Under the pieces are notes generated by a model. That model worked only from the letters and a program-made list of their open reading frames with translations, was not told the DNA's origin and searched no databases. Positions 1 to 7,568 of a stretch of DNA of 64,000 bases are shown here, piece after piece (position 1 is the stretch's first letter; each line of letters opens with the position of its first letter). The stretch comes from an uncultured Fibrobacter sp. (GTDB lineage: Bacteria > Fibrobacterota > Fibrobacteria > Fibrobacterales > Fibrobacteraceae): the NCBI RefSeq assembly GCF_947305105.1, contig NZ_CAMZCS010000016.1, positions 1 to 64,000 on the forward strand. The letters are read 5' to 3'. The position numbers were made by a program, and so were the translations under genes.

Positions 1-1107
1 TCCAAGACGGCGGACTCCATCACGTTCAAGATTCCGAGTTTCCGCCCCGACCTCGAACGCGAAGTGGACCTCATCGAAGAAGTCGCCCGCCTCATCGGGT
101 TCGACAACATCCCGTACACGCTGCCGTCCTTCAAGATGCAGCCGAACGAGCTCCCGCCGATTGAAGTTTTGAACCGCAAGATCCGCAAGACGCTCTCCGC
201 AATGGGCCTGCATGAATGCCTGAGCCTGCGCTTCACGAGCAAGGCACGCACCGAGGCCCTCTTCGGCCCCGAAAGCGACGACCGCCGCAGCAAGCCCGCA
301 GCTCTCCTCAACCCGCTTTCCGATGAACTGGGCGTCGTTCCGACTTCGCTCCTCCCCAACCTCCTGAAGGCCGTTGCCGAGAACGAAAAGAACCGTCCGG
401 GTTCCGTGCGCCTGTTCGAAGTGGCCAAGGGCCAGTTCAAGCGCGACCGCAAGGACGTCCGCGATCCGGGCTTCGACGAATCGAACCTCGTCGCGCTCAC
501 GATTGCAGGCAACTTCGATACAAACCCGCTCAACGACAAGCCCGCCCAGATTGACTTTGCCGCCTTCAAGGGATTCGTGCAGAGCTTCCTCAAGCGCGTT
601 GGCCTCGTTGTGGAATTCCGCGTGCCGGCCAAGCCTGAAATCTTCCTGCACCCGGGCAAGCAGACCGAAATCCTCGCCGACGGCGTGGTGCTCGGCACCA
701 TGGGCGAACTCCACCCCTCCGTGATGGCTGCTAACGACATCAGCTACACCACCTACGTGATGGAACTCGACATGGACAAGATGGAACACGCCACCCACAA
801 GAAGATCGTGTTCGAAGCCTTCAGCCGCCAGGTGCCTTCTACGCGCGACATCTCGCTCGAAGTCGCGAAGTCCATGACCCACGAAGACATCATCGCACGC
901 ATCAAGGGACTGAACCCGAAGAACCTCGCGAAGATTGTCCTCAAGAGCATCTACGAAGGCGACAAGATCGAAGCCGGCAAGAAGAACATGGTCTACAGCC
1001 TCACCTACCAGGCCATGGACCGCACGCTTACCGACGACGAAGTCAACAAGGCACACAACAAGCTGCGTGACAAGCTCGTCGCAAACGGCGACATTGTGCT
1101 GAGATAA
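1..1107 (+). CDS. pheT: Phenylalanine--tRNA ligase beta subunit, C-terminal part
   Basis: Partial gene; its start lies before the window. The reading frame is open from base 1. The first residues match the B5 domain signature of PheT (IPSFRPDLEREVDLIEEVAR), followed by the catalytic-like B3/B4-side core region. The last ~95 residues, from about FEAFSRQVPSTRDISLEV to the end, match the anticodon-binding FDX-ACB domain. PheT pairs with PheS in an (alpha-beta)2 enzyme that charges tRNA-Phe in the cytoplasm. A clear intrinsic terminator follows at 1179-1216, with a 7-bp-period repeat between stop and terminator. Family assignment is secure; only the truncation by the window edge limits it. Confidence 0.96.
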   Translation, partial: SKTADSITFKIPSFRPDLEREVDLIEEVARLIGFDNIPYTLPSFKMQPNELPPIEVLNRKIRKTLSAMGLHECLSLRFTSKARTEALFGPESDDRRSKPAALLNPLSDELGVVPTSLLPNLLKAVAENEKNRPGSVRLFEVAKGQFKRDRKDVRDPGFDESNLVALTIAGNFDTNPLNDKPAQIDFAAFKGFVQSFLKRVGLVVEFRVPAKPEIFLHPGKQTEILADGVVLGTMGELHPSVMAANDISYTTYVMELDMDKMEHATHKKIVFEAFSRQVPSTRDISLEVAKSMTHEDIIARIKGLNPKNLAKIVLKSIYEGDKIEAGKKNMVYSLTYQAMDRTLTDDEVNKAHNKLRDKLVANGDIVLR

Positions 1108-1112
1108 GTGTG

Positions 1113-1161
1113 AGCTCGGGCCTTGAGGTTCCAGGCTCGAGGCACGAGGCTCGGGGCTCAA
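1113..1161. repeat. Heptamer tandem repeat, seven degenerate units (consensus GGCTCGA)
   Basis: Starting six bases after the pheT stop, 49 nt divide exactly into seven 7-mers: AGCTCGG, GCCTTGA, GGTTCCA, GGCTCGA, GGCACGA, GGCTCGG, GGCTCAA. The last four are near-identical and the first three are more diverged. The same unit recurs at 2412-2446. It lies in the transcribed spacer ahead of the pheT terminator. Function unknown. Confidence 0.75.
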
Positions 1162-1178
1162 GAGCAGATTAAATATTT

Positions 1179-1216
1179 AAAGCCGGTTCTTTTGGAATCG
1201 GCTTCTTTCTTTTTTA
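1179..1216 (+). terminator. Intrinsic terminator after pheT
   Basis: Stem AAGCCG (1180-1185) pairs with CGGCTT (1199-1204), followed by a T-rich tail containing a run of six T. It sits downstream of pheT and overlaps no gene. Confidence 0.8.
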
Positions 1217-1253
1217 CGTCTTTTAGAATTTATGCAACGTGCACTATTGCATT

Positions 1254-1892
1254 TTATCTCGCAATAGGAGTATCTTTGAGCATAATCTCTACGGTCTTGT
1301 TCACAACATTGATCCAGTCGTCCAATGAGACCGTAAAAGTAAAGAAGGATTCCGCCTTGATATCGCCATAACCTAGTTTAGCACCAGTCTTTCCATCAAA
1401 ATAGGCGTAACGCCCACTTCCCGTAAGGCTTTTTTTGGAATAGCAAGACGGACCCGCCATGCCCGGTCCCATTGGGCCGGAACAAGACATGTCCTTAACC
1501 CTGCCGATCCACAAATCGTCCATAACAAGATAGACATCGGCCGAACCATCCAGTACTTTAGGTCTCGGCGTTTTAAAACTCGAGCCATCTATATCCGAAA
1601 ATTCGTACGAAACAAATTCGCGGGGAACTTTTTCAACAGAATAGGCGACTCCTTGGGAGGATGCTCTGAGGAAGGATTCAAGCTGAGCCCTGTACCAATC
1701 CGAAAAATTATTGACATAGCTAGGAAGGTCATCAGCCAAGTCTTTAGGGCTTCCAATACCAGGCTCTGTAAAGAGGACCTTCACCCTAGACGGCTTCAGT
1801 ACCCAAGAAGGATCAACCACGTAAAGCTTTGGTGCACACCCGATCAAGAGCATACAGGCAAGCAAAAGCATAAAAACAGATTTCTTTTCCAT
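1254..1892 (-). CDS. Unknown lipoprotein
   Basis: 212 residues from the chosen start at 1892. An upstream in-frame start would add 20 residues ahead of a clean signal peptide, so it was not used. The N-terminus MEKKSVFMLLLACMLLIGC is a lipoprotein signal with lipobox LIGC (Cys19), so the mature protein should be lipid-anchored in the envelope. A G-rich upstream stretch (AAAAAAGGGGG) can act as ribosome site. The mature part is mixed alpha/beta, has a Cys pair in a Gly/Pro-rich stretch (CSGPMGPGMAGPSC) and contains a YFDGKTGAKLGYG strand pattern. No family was recognised. It is convergent with pheT. Confidence 0.75.
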   Translation of the reverse strand: MEKKSVFMLLLACMLLIGCAPKLYVVDPSWVLKPSRVKVLFTEPGIGSPKDLADDLPSYVNNFSDWYRAQLESFLRASSQGVAYSVEKVPREFVSYEFSDIDGSSFKTPRPKVLDGSADVYLVMDDLWIGRVKDMSCSGPMGPGMAGPSCYSKKSLTGSGRYAYFDGKTGAKLGYGDIKAESFFTFTVSLDDWINVVNKTVEIMLKDTPIAR

Positions 1893-1994
1893 TGCACCCC
1901 CTTTTTTAATGCTTACGAATAAAATAGCAAAATAAGGACAACTTCGTCCCAAGGATAGGGCTGTACTGGAATTATTTCAACTATTAAAACCCAA

Positions 1995-2372
1995 CTATTC
2001 TAGCGCTTCCCTTATCTGTTGGATAAAGTCCATCTCTTCGGGGGATACATTCGTCTCGTTGTCGTTTTCCTTGGAAGCATCCGCAATCTTGAGCATGGAT
2101 TCAAGAACTTTACTCTTGAATTCTCCCGATTCGTTTTTCAAAGCATCGACGCAAGCAGTCACGCGATCCTTTGCCGAGGAAAAACGCCCATAGGTATCGT
2201 TAAAATCGTCCCAAGACACATCCGGGGTCAGTTCGTCATGGATTTTGTCCAAAGCATCGCTTTCGGCCTGCGTCGCCGAAGCGGAACCGGGCAGAAGTTT
2301 GTCTGTCTCGTTTTCGTGATAAAGGCAAGCCACCTGCCAGGAGAGAATCAATAGAGCCATGTTCGGATTCAT
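1995..2372 (-). CDS. Small acidic protein, weakly TerB-like
   Basis: 125 residues from ATG 2372, which is preceded by GAGGT at good spacing. The longer frame reaching back to 2492 translates the heptamer repeats and was rejected. The protein is acidic and mostly helical. The opening (MALLILSWQVACLYHENETD) and the closing (LKIADASKENDNETNVSPEE, then FIQQIREAL) resemble the two helical ends of TerB-like domains, in which an acidic loop lies between helices. That comparison is by eye and tentative. There is no signal peptide, so it should be cytoplasmic. It appears to be monocistronic. Confidence 0.6.
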   Translation of the reverse strand: MNPNMALLILSWQVACLYHENETDKLLPGSASATQAESDALDKIHDELTPDVSWDDFNDTYGRFSSAKDRVTACVDALKNESGEFKSKVLESMLKIADASKENDNETNVSPEEMDFIQQIREALE

Positions 2373-2411
2373 CGTAGACCTCGTAGTTATGATTTGAAAT
2401 ATAAGAAAAAA

Positions 2412-2538
2412 GGTTCGAGGCGCGAGGCTCGGGGCTCGAGGCTCGGGCAGTGAGCAGTGAGCTATGAGCAATGAGCCATGAGCGATGAGCAATGAGTATT
2501 CGAGAGACTAGAGAATAGAGACTAGCGGCTAGTGAAAA
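2412..2538. repeat. Mosaic of three heptamer repeat families
   Basis: 2412-2446 holds five GGCTCGA-type units. After one base, 2448-2496 holds exactly seven CNRTGAG units (CAGTGAG twice, CTATGAG, CAATGAG, CCATGAG, CGATGAG, CAATGAG), variable only at positions 2 and 3. 2497-2538 continues in the same phase with TATTCGA, GAGACTA, GAGAATA, GAGACTA, GCGGCTA, GTGAAAA. A 7-bp period is kept throughout except for the single extra base at 2447. Confidence 0.85.
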
Positions 2539-2543
2539 GAATC

Positions 2544-2646
2544 ACGCACTTCGTGCGTCAATATAAGACGGCGAAGCCGTGATATTTCTCCCTAGCCCAC
2601 CACCTAAAGGTGGCCATGCCCACATAAGTGCTAAAGCACTAAGTGG
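2544..2646. repeat. Array of four short perfect hairpins
   Basis: In order: ACGCAC-TTC-GTGCGT (2544-2558), ACGGC-GAA-GCCGT (2568-2580), CCACC-TAAA-GGTGG (2600-2613) and AGTGC-TAAA-GCACT (2627-2640). The last can extend with outer CCAC/GTGG arms to 2620-2646. Stems are 5-6 bp with loops TTC, GAA or TAAA. No T-run follows any of them, so they are not ordinary terminators. They resemble REP-type palindromes in layout. Confidence 0.75.
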
Positions 2647-2659
2647 TCAAAGGTAGATC

Positions 2660-2815
2660 CTAGCCCCCAACCACTTCCTACTGTCTACTGCCTACTTCCT
2701 ACCTTACCTCATACCTCAAAGGGAGCCTTCGGCGACCGACCTCAAAGCGAAGCGACCTCATAGCCCCTAACCACCAACCACTAACCACTGTCTACTGTCT
2801 ACTTCCCACTTCCTA
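2660..2815. repeat. Two heptamer arrays of the CTNNCTA family
   Basis: 2660-2715 divides into CTAGCCC, CCAACCA, CTTCCTA, CTGTCTA, CTGCCTA, CTTCCTA, CCTTACC, TCATACC. 2767-2815 divides into exactly seven units: CTAACCA, CCAACCA, CTAACCA, CTGTCTA twice, CTTCCCA, CTTCCTA. The second array ends 10 nt before the -10 box of dnaX. The reverse complement of the CTAACCA/CCAACCA type recurs at 30586-30613. Confidence 0.8.
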
Positions 2816-2824
2816 CTATTTTAC

Positions 2825-2830
2825 TATATT
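2825..2830 (+). promoter_or_regulatory. -10 box of dnaX, leaderless-type spacing
   Basis: TATATT ends 7 nt before the dnaX ATG at 2838, and no Shine-Dalgarno sequence intervenes. A transcript starting the usual 6-8 nt downstream of this box would begin at or next to the start codon. Confidence 0.6.
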
Positions 2831-2837
2831 GCCCAAC

Positions 2838-4565
2838 ATGGCATACGTAGCAATGGCGCGAAAGTGGCGCCCACAATCTTTCTCCGACATGGTCGGTCAG
2901 GAGCATATCGCTAAAACGCTCCAGAACGCAATCGAGGGAGGACGTCTCCACCATGCGTTCCTGTTTACCGGCACCCGCGGTGTAGGCAAGACCACCTCGG
3001 CCCGTATTCTCGCACGTACCCTCAACTGCAAGGGCGGCGACCCGCTCCACCCGTGTGGCGAGTGCGAAAGTTGCAAAGACATCTCGGGCGGCAACCCGAT
3101 GGACGTCTATGAAATCGACGCGGCGTCCAATACGAGCGTCGACAACATCCGTGACGTGATTGAGCGCGTCCAGTACCCGCCTGTCATTGGCAAATACAAG
3201 ATTTTCATCATCGACGAAGTCCATATGCTCTCGACAGGTGCCTTCAACGCCCTTCTCAAGACGCTCGAAGAACCGCCTCCGCATGTGATTTTCATCTTTG
3301 CAACGACCGAAGTCAACAAGGTTCCGCAGACTATTTTGAGCCGTGTGCAACGCTTTGACTTCAAGCGCCTCACCATCGACCAGATCCGCAGCCGTCTGCG
3401 TTTCATCTGCGAGCAAGAAGGCATCAACGCCTCCGACGAGGCCCTCGACATCTTCGCCGAGAAGGCCGACGGGTCCATGCGTGACGGTCTCACCTATTTT
3501 GACCAGGCCTACGCCTTTACCGGCAACGAGATGACCGCCGAATCGGTGCGTTCCATCCTCGGCATCCCGCCTGTAGAGCTCTTTTTCGCCCTGATCCAGT
3601 CTATCGCCGCCCACGACCTCAAGGGTTGCTTCAAGATGGTCGACGAAGCGGTCAAGATTGGCATTGAGTTTACCCCGCTCCTTGACGGTTTCGGCAAGTT
3701 CCTGCGCAACCTGATTTACAGCCGCCTCGACGCATTTACCGCCGACGCGCTGAACATCTCGGATGAAGTTTATTCTAAATACAAGTCGACGGCTCCCGAA
3801 CTTTCGAACGGGGACCTGCTTCGCATCAGCAAAATGCTCATCGATCTGCAGGGCACGCTGCGCTACAGCACGAACCCGCGACTCCTCGTAGAGACCACCT
3901 TCGCGCGAATGGCTTGGCTCGACCGACTCACGGACCTCCGCAGGGCGCTTGCAGCGATAAACGACCCCAGGAATGCCGATTCCGAGGCGTTAAAAAAAAA
4001 AGTAACTGAAGTCTCCGCCATGATAGACGCCCAGGAACAGGCCAAGGCGTCTTACAGTGACCCCTTCGCAAGTCTTCGGGATGGCGGAAACGGGACTTAT
4101 TCCCGTTATGAAATCACGGCGGCCTGGCCATCGATCCTCTCTTCCTTCGCCGACGACGGGGACCTCGTATTTTCGGCAGCACTGAACGGCACCGTCCTCG
4201 AAGCAGGCGACCTCCAGGCCACGCCATTCCCGCTATCGCTTGTATTCATTGGCGATACGGCACAACCGACCTCCTGGGGCTACAAGCAGTTCATGGAGCA
4301 CCCGGAATACATCCAGCGCCTACAAAACAAACTGGAAGACCTGCTGCAAACCGCCATAACACTGGGCGTCAAAACGCGAGCCTACACCGAAACGGAACTG
4401 CAACAGCGCCTCGCCGCCAAGATGAGCCCTTTCGAGTTGGACCTCCAAAAAGACCCGTCCCTCGCACGCCTCAAGGAACTGTTTGCCGCAGAACTCGTCT
4501 ATTCGCGCAAGCTGGCCGGCATGGCCCCAATCCAGGCCGACGAATACATGGAACAGGACAGCTAA
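2838..4565 (+). CDS. dnaX: DNA polymerase III subunit gamma/tau
   Basis: 575 residues from ATG 2838; a TTG three codons upstream is less likely. This is the clamp-loader ATPase of the replicative polymerase. Walker A GTRGVGKT lies at residues 45-52, zinc-binding cysteines at 64, 73, 76 and 79, Walker B IIDEVHML around 124-131, and the arginine-finger region SRVQRF at 168-173. The C-terminal third is specific to tau and poorly conserved. Codons 386-388 are AAA AAA AAA inside a run of ten A (3992-4001), in a gene that otherwise prefers AAG for lysine. The +1 frame stops at 4003-4005 and the -1 frame at 4007-4009, so slippage there would give a ~390-residue gamma form. It is followed by ybaB, probably in one operon. 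Confidence 0.95.
   Translation: MAYVAMARKWRPQSFSDMVGQEHIAKTLQNAIEGGRLHHAFLFTGTRGVGKTTSARILARTLNCKGGDPLHPCGECESCKDISGGNPMDVYEIDAASNTSVDNIRDVIERVQYPPVIGKYKIFIIDEVHMLSTGAFNALLKTLEEPPPHVIFIFATTEVNKVPQTILSRVQRFDFKRLTIDQIRSRLRFICEQEGINASDEALDIFAEKADGSMRDGLTYFDQAYAFTGNEMTAESVRSILGIPPVELFFALIQSIAAHDLKGCFKMVDEAVKIGIEFTPLLDGFGKFLRNLIYSRLDAFTADALNISDEVYSKYKSTAPELSNGDLLRISKMLIDLQGTLRYSTNPRLLVETTFARMAWLDRLTDLRRALAAINDPRNADSEALKKKVTEVSAMIDAQEQAKASYSDPFASLRDGGNGTYSRYEITAAWPSILSSFADDGDLVFSAALNGTVLEAGDLQATPFPLSLVFIGDTAQPTSWGYKQFMEHPEYIQRLQNKLEDLLQTAITLGVKTRAYTETELQQRLAAKMSPFELDLQKDPSLARLKELFAAELVYSRKLAGMAPIQADEYMEQDS
3992..4009 (+). other. Poly-A slippage site in dnaX with stops in both other frames
   Basis: Ten consecutive A (3992-4001) are followed by GTAACTGAA. 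Reading shifted by +1 gives AAG TAA; reading shifted by -1 gives AGT AAC TGA. Both terminate within three codons of the run. Known dnaX genes make gamma by ribosomal frameshift (E. coli) or by transcriptional slippage on an A-run (Thermus thermophilus). This site matches the second arrangement. Use in this organism is inferred. Confidence 0.65.
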
Positions 4566-4633
4566 CATGGCTTAACGCACACAAAATTTTTTAAGTTTTC
4601 ACCCAGATTATAAAAACAGATAAGGAGTCCCCT

Positions 4634-4942
4634 ATGGACATGAGCAAAATGTTGAAAGACCTTCAGAAAATGCAGAACAAGATGTTGAAGGCACAGAGTG
4701 ACCTCAAGGCCCAGAGTTTCGAAGCCGAAGCCGGCGGCGGAATGGTGAAAGTGGCCATGAACGGCAAGGGGGTCATCACCATGATCAAAATCAACCCGGA
4801 TGCCGTCGACAAAGACGACGTGGAAGCCCTGGAAGACCTCATCATGGCCGCCGTGAACTCCGCCGTCAAGAAAAAGGATGACGCGGCACAGTCCAGCCTG
4901 AGCGACATCACCGGCGGGATGAAGATTCCCGGACTCATGTAA
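4634..4942 (+). CDS. YbaB/EbfC family nucleoid-associated protein
   Basis: 102 residues, typical for the family. The start is set by AAGGAG about 7 nt upstream. The N-terminal helix (MSKMLKDLQKMQNKMLKAQ) and the core GGGMVKVAMNGKGVITMIKI are the family signature. The C-terminus DITGGMKIPGLM matches the usual Gly-Met-Pro-Gly end. Members form tweezer-like dimers that bind DNA. The gene follows dnaX by 68 nt, which is a very common order (dnaX-ybaB, often with recR; recR is absent here). A terminator follows directly. Confidence 0.93.
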   Translation: MDMSKMLKDLQKMQNKMLKAQSDLKAQSFEAEAGGGMVKVAMNGKGVITMIKINPDAVDKDDVEALEDLIMAAVNSAVKKKDDAAQSSLSDITGGMKIPGLM

Positions 4943-4988
4943 TCCCTCCATTTGTCCGTCAAAAACGGCATTTTATCCAGCAAACCGC

Positions 4989-5020
4989 AAAAACGCCCTT
5001 AAAAAAGGGGCGTTTTTTTA
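4989..5020 (+). terminator. Intrinsic terminator of the dnaX-ybaB operon
   Basis: AAACGCCC pairs with GGGCGTTT across an A-rich loop and is followed by a run of seven T. Confidence 0.9.
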
Positions 5021-5038
5021 GTAAATTTGGCGCATTAT

Positions 5039-5044
5039 TATAAT
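5039..5044 (+). promoter_or_regulatory. Probable -10 box of the RND efflux operon
   Basis: TATAAT lies 20 nt before the start of the TolC-like gene, ahead of an AGGAGC ribosome site. A second box, TATATT at 5049-5054, lies too close to keep the ribosome site in the transcript. No regulator gene is adjacent. Confidence 0.45.
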
Positions 5045-5064
5045 TAGTTATATTAGGAGCAGGA

Positions 5065-6486
5065 ATGCCAAGGAAATACGTAATCCTTCCAGCTATCGCG
5101 ATAGGCCTCATCGCCCCCTCTTGGGCAGGAACGGTCTACACCCGCGAAGAAGCTGTAAAAATCGCTCTCGAAAAATCAACGGAAATCCAATCCGCACAAG
5201 AAGACTTGGTTTCGACGTCCTCCAAAGTAGAAGGAGGCTACGGAGCCGCATACCCGTCCATCGACTTGAGCGCCACAATGACCCGTATTTTCGGGCTTGA
5301 CGACGTGAAAAAGAGCAGCGACCTGACCAATGCTGCCAAGGGCATGGCCCAAGCGACCGACGACGACGGCCACCCGAACGCAAACGCCTACGACCAGCAA
5401 GTCATCGGCCCCGCCATGGACGGACTCATTTACGGGATGAAGAGCCAAGGTTACCGCTGGCAGACAAGCGTCGGCGTGACGGCCACCCAAATCCTTTATT
5501 CCGGCGGAAAAGTGGGAACTGGCATCGAAATCGCCAAGTCCGCTAAGCACGTAAGCGAAATCGCCCTCGACAACAAGAAGGCCGAAGTCCGCTACAACGT
5601 GGAAAAAGCCTTCAACCAGCTCATTTTCATGGATTCTTCGATTGTCATCCTCGAAGAAAGCATCAAGCTGACCCAAAACTATGTCGACCTGGCCGTGAAT
5701 AATCAAAAGAGCGGTCTCGGCACGGAACTGGACGTCATCCGCGCACAGCTCCAGCTCGATGAACTCAAATCCACCCTGGAAAAGACAAACAAGACCAGAG
5801 TCGTTGCCCGCAACAACCTGCTCTTGACCATGGGGCTTCCCTTCGAAGCCGATGTGCAGTTCCAGGGTACACTCAGGAGCCCAGAAGAAAACCTCCCCTT
5901 GCCGGACACCTCCATGGCAAACGTCAAGAAGCGCCGCAAGGAACTGGCCCAACTGGAAGAAAGCGAAAAAATCCAGTCCAAACTCGTCGACTTGGAAAAA
6001 GGCGACTACCGCCCCACGGTCGTCCTGATTGGCGGCCTCAAGTACGCAAACAACCAGAACTCCATCAAGGACTGGGACGCCCCGGACTGGGACAAGAACA
6101 TCAACAAGTACATTGCCTTGAACGCGACCATGAACCTGTTTAACGGCATGCAGACCCGCGAAAAGGTCACCCAGGCAAAATCCAGCCTGCGTTCTACGCA
6201 AATCCAGAAGGAATCCGCCGAACGCGGTTTCCGCCTGCAAATCGAATCCTGCATGAACGACCTGAACGACGCAGAACAGCAGCTCGGCATCAAGAAGCGT
6301 TCTGTGGAACTGGCCCAGAAGAACCAGATATTGACCGAAGCCTCCTACAACGTGGGCAAGGAAACCCAACTGAACCTGCTCGAATCCACAATGAAGCTCC
6401 GCAACGCGAAGCTCAACTATATGGAAGCGGTCCTGAACTGGAACAACGCTTATAACGCCTTACTGCAGGCTACCGGAGAATATTAA
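5065..6486 (+). CDS. TolC-family outer membrane efflux protein
   Basis: 473 residues, normal for a TolC/OEP protein. The signal peptide is MPRKYVILPAIAIGLIAPSWAG, cut after about residue 21. The start is preceded by AGGAGC. The body has the two-fold internal pattern of OEP proteins: long periplasmic coiled-coil helices (EKAFNQLIFMDSSIVILEES and LAQKNQILTEASYNVGKETQ), each with the Gly-x-x-(T/E)xLD(V/L)-type turn (GLGTELDVIRAQLQLDELKS). Trimers form the outer membrane channel and periplasmic tunnel of tripartite pumps. It is first in an operon with an adaptor lipoprotein (13-nt gap) and an AcrB-like pump. The substrate cannot be told from sequence. Confidence 0.93.
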   Translation: MPRKYVILPAIAIGLIAPSWAGTVYTREEAVKIALEKSTEIQSAQEDLVSTSSKVEGGYGAAYPSIDLSATMTRIFGLDDVKKSSDLTNAAKGMAQATDDDGHPNANAYDQQVIGPAMDGLIYGMKSQGYRWQTSVGVTATQILYSGGKVGTGIEIAKSAKHVSEIALDNKKAEVRYNVEKAFNQLIFMDSSIVILEESIKLTQNYVDLAVNNQKSGLGTELDVIRAQLQLDELKSTLEKTNKTRVVARNNLLLTMGLPFEADVQFQGTLRSPEENLPLPDTSMANVKKRRKELAQLEESEKIQSKLVDLEKGDYRPTVVLIGGLKYANNQNSIKDWDAPDWDKNINKYIALNATMNLFNGMQTREKVTQAKSSLRSTQIQKESAERGFRLQIESCMNDLNDAEQQLGIKKRSVELAQKNQILTEASYNVGKETQLNLLESTMKLRNAKLNYMEAVLNWNNAYNALLQATGEY

Positions 6487-6499
6487 GAGGAAGAAGAAC

Positions 6500-7555
6500 A
6501 TGAACAACATCATCAAATCCATCGCCACCCTCAGTGCAATTTCGCTTCTCCTCGTCGGCTGCGAAGCTTTCGACAAGAAAGACGAGAACAAAGACAAGAA
6601 GAAAGTCACGACTATCGAAGAAATCCAGAAGGAAAAGGGCAAGCCCGCCCGCGTCGTGAAAGCCGGCATCGCCAAACTGAACGACATTCGCAAGTTCAGC
6701 GGATCTATCGAAGGCATGCAAGAAAACAAGGCAATCTCCAAGATGGGAGACCCCCTCGCCAAGATCTACGTTGCCGTGGGCAGCGTAGTCAAGAAGGACC
6801 AAGTACTCGCCGAATACCTCTTCACAGGCGACAACACTAGCTACCAGCAAGCCCAAGAACAGGTGAACCTGCAAGAAAAGGCCATCGCCCGCTTGCGCGA
6901 AGTCTACGAAAAGGGCGGAGTGAGCCAGCAGGACCTCGAACAGGCAGAGTCCGGGCTGAAAATTGCCAAGATGAACCTTGAAACGGCTCGCCGCGCCACC
7001 TTGATTCTCGCTCCCGAAGGGGGCGTCGTCACGGAACTCAACTACCAGGTCGGCCAAGCCCCGGGTGTTGGCGGAGTCTTCTGCACCATCGCCAAGCTCG
7101 ACCAGGTCATCCTCAAGCTGAACGTCACCAGCCAGGACATCGGCTACTTCAAGAAGGGCACCATGGCAACGGTCACCTTGAACGGCAACAAGATCGAAGG
7201 TCAAGTCACTCTCGTTCCGCTAGCAGCCAACCCGCAGACCCGCTTCTTCCCGGTCGAGGTCACCTTCAACAACAAAGACAGGAATCTCCTCCCGGGCATG
7301 TACGTCACCGCCGAAGTCGACACCCGCGAAGTTGAAGGCGTCATCGTCCCGCTCGAAGCAGTCGTCTACCGTAACGGAGTCAACGCCATCTGGACCGTCA
7401 CCGAAGACAACAAGGCCAAGCGCAAGATTGTCAAGCTCGGTGTGCAGACCCAGGACGATGTCCAGATTCTCGAAGGCATCAATTCCGGCGAAACGGTCAT
7501 GGTCGAAGGCCAGTCCCGCATGAACGACGGCGACAAGGTGCTGGTGGTTGAATAG
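6500..7555 (+). CDS. RND efflux periplasmic adaptor lipoprotein
   Basis: 351 residues. A lipoprotein signal with lipobox LVGC (Cys21) anchors it to the membrane. A Lys/Asp-rich linker (KKDENKDKKK) precedes the adaptor body. It has lipoyl halves around residues 65-100 and 155-190 flanking a helical hairpin (YQQAQEQVNLQEKAIARLRE). A beta-barrel and membrane-proximal domain follow, with the usual PGMYVTAEVDTREVEGVIVP segment. These HlyD/AcrA-family adaptors bridge the inner-membrane pump and the TolC channel. GGAAG-type bases precede the ATG. It lies 13 nt from both neighbours. Confidence 0.93.
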   Translation: MNNIIKSIATLSAISLLLVGCEAFDKKDENKDKKKVTTIEEIQKEKGKPARVVKAGIAKLNDIRKFSGSIEGMQENKAISKMGDPLAKIYVAVGSVVKKDQVLAEYLFTGDNTSYQQAQEQVNLQEKAIARLREVYEKGGVSQQDLEQAESGLKIAKMNLETARRATLILAPEGGVVTELNYQVGQAPGVGGVFCTIAKLDQVILKLNVTSQDIGYFKKGTMATVTLNGNKIEGQVTLVPLAANPQTRFFPVEVTFNNKDRNLLPGMYVTAEVDTREVEGVIVPLEAVVYRNGVNAIWTVTEDNKAKRKIVKLGVQTQDDVQILEGINSGETVMVEGQSRMNDGDKVLVVE

Positions 7556-7568
7556 GAGATTTTGCTGA

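Larger units (their letters stand above)
2373..2837. other. 465-nt intergenic region made of heptamer repeats and mini-hairpins
   Basis: No gene is supported here. Almost the whole stretch between the start of the small acidic gene and dnaX is repeat material: heptamer arrays at 2412-2538 and 2660-2815, and four short hairpins between 2544 and 2646. A further small GCC-TTC-GGC hairpin lies at 2725-2733. The -10 box of dnaX closes the region. No tRNA or ncRNA was recognised. Confidence 0.8.

Noticed and set aside
2373-2492. N-terminal extension of the small acidic gene reaching to 2492
   Set aside because: The extra 40 residues translate the heptamer repeats, and a ribosome site favours ATG 2372.
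2412-2815. Repeat region considered as a CRISPR array
   Set aside because: Units are 7 bp, adjacent and without spacers, and no cas gene is present.
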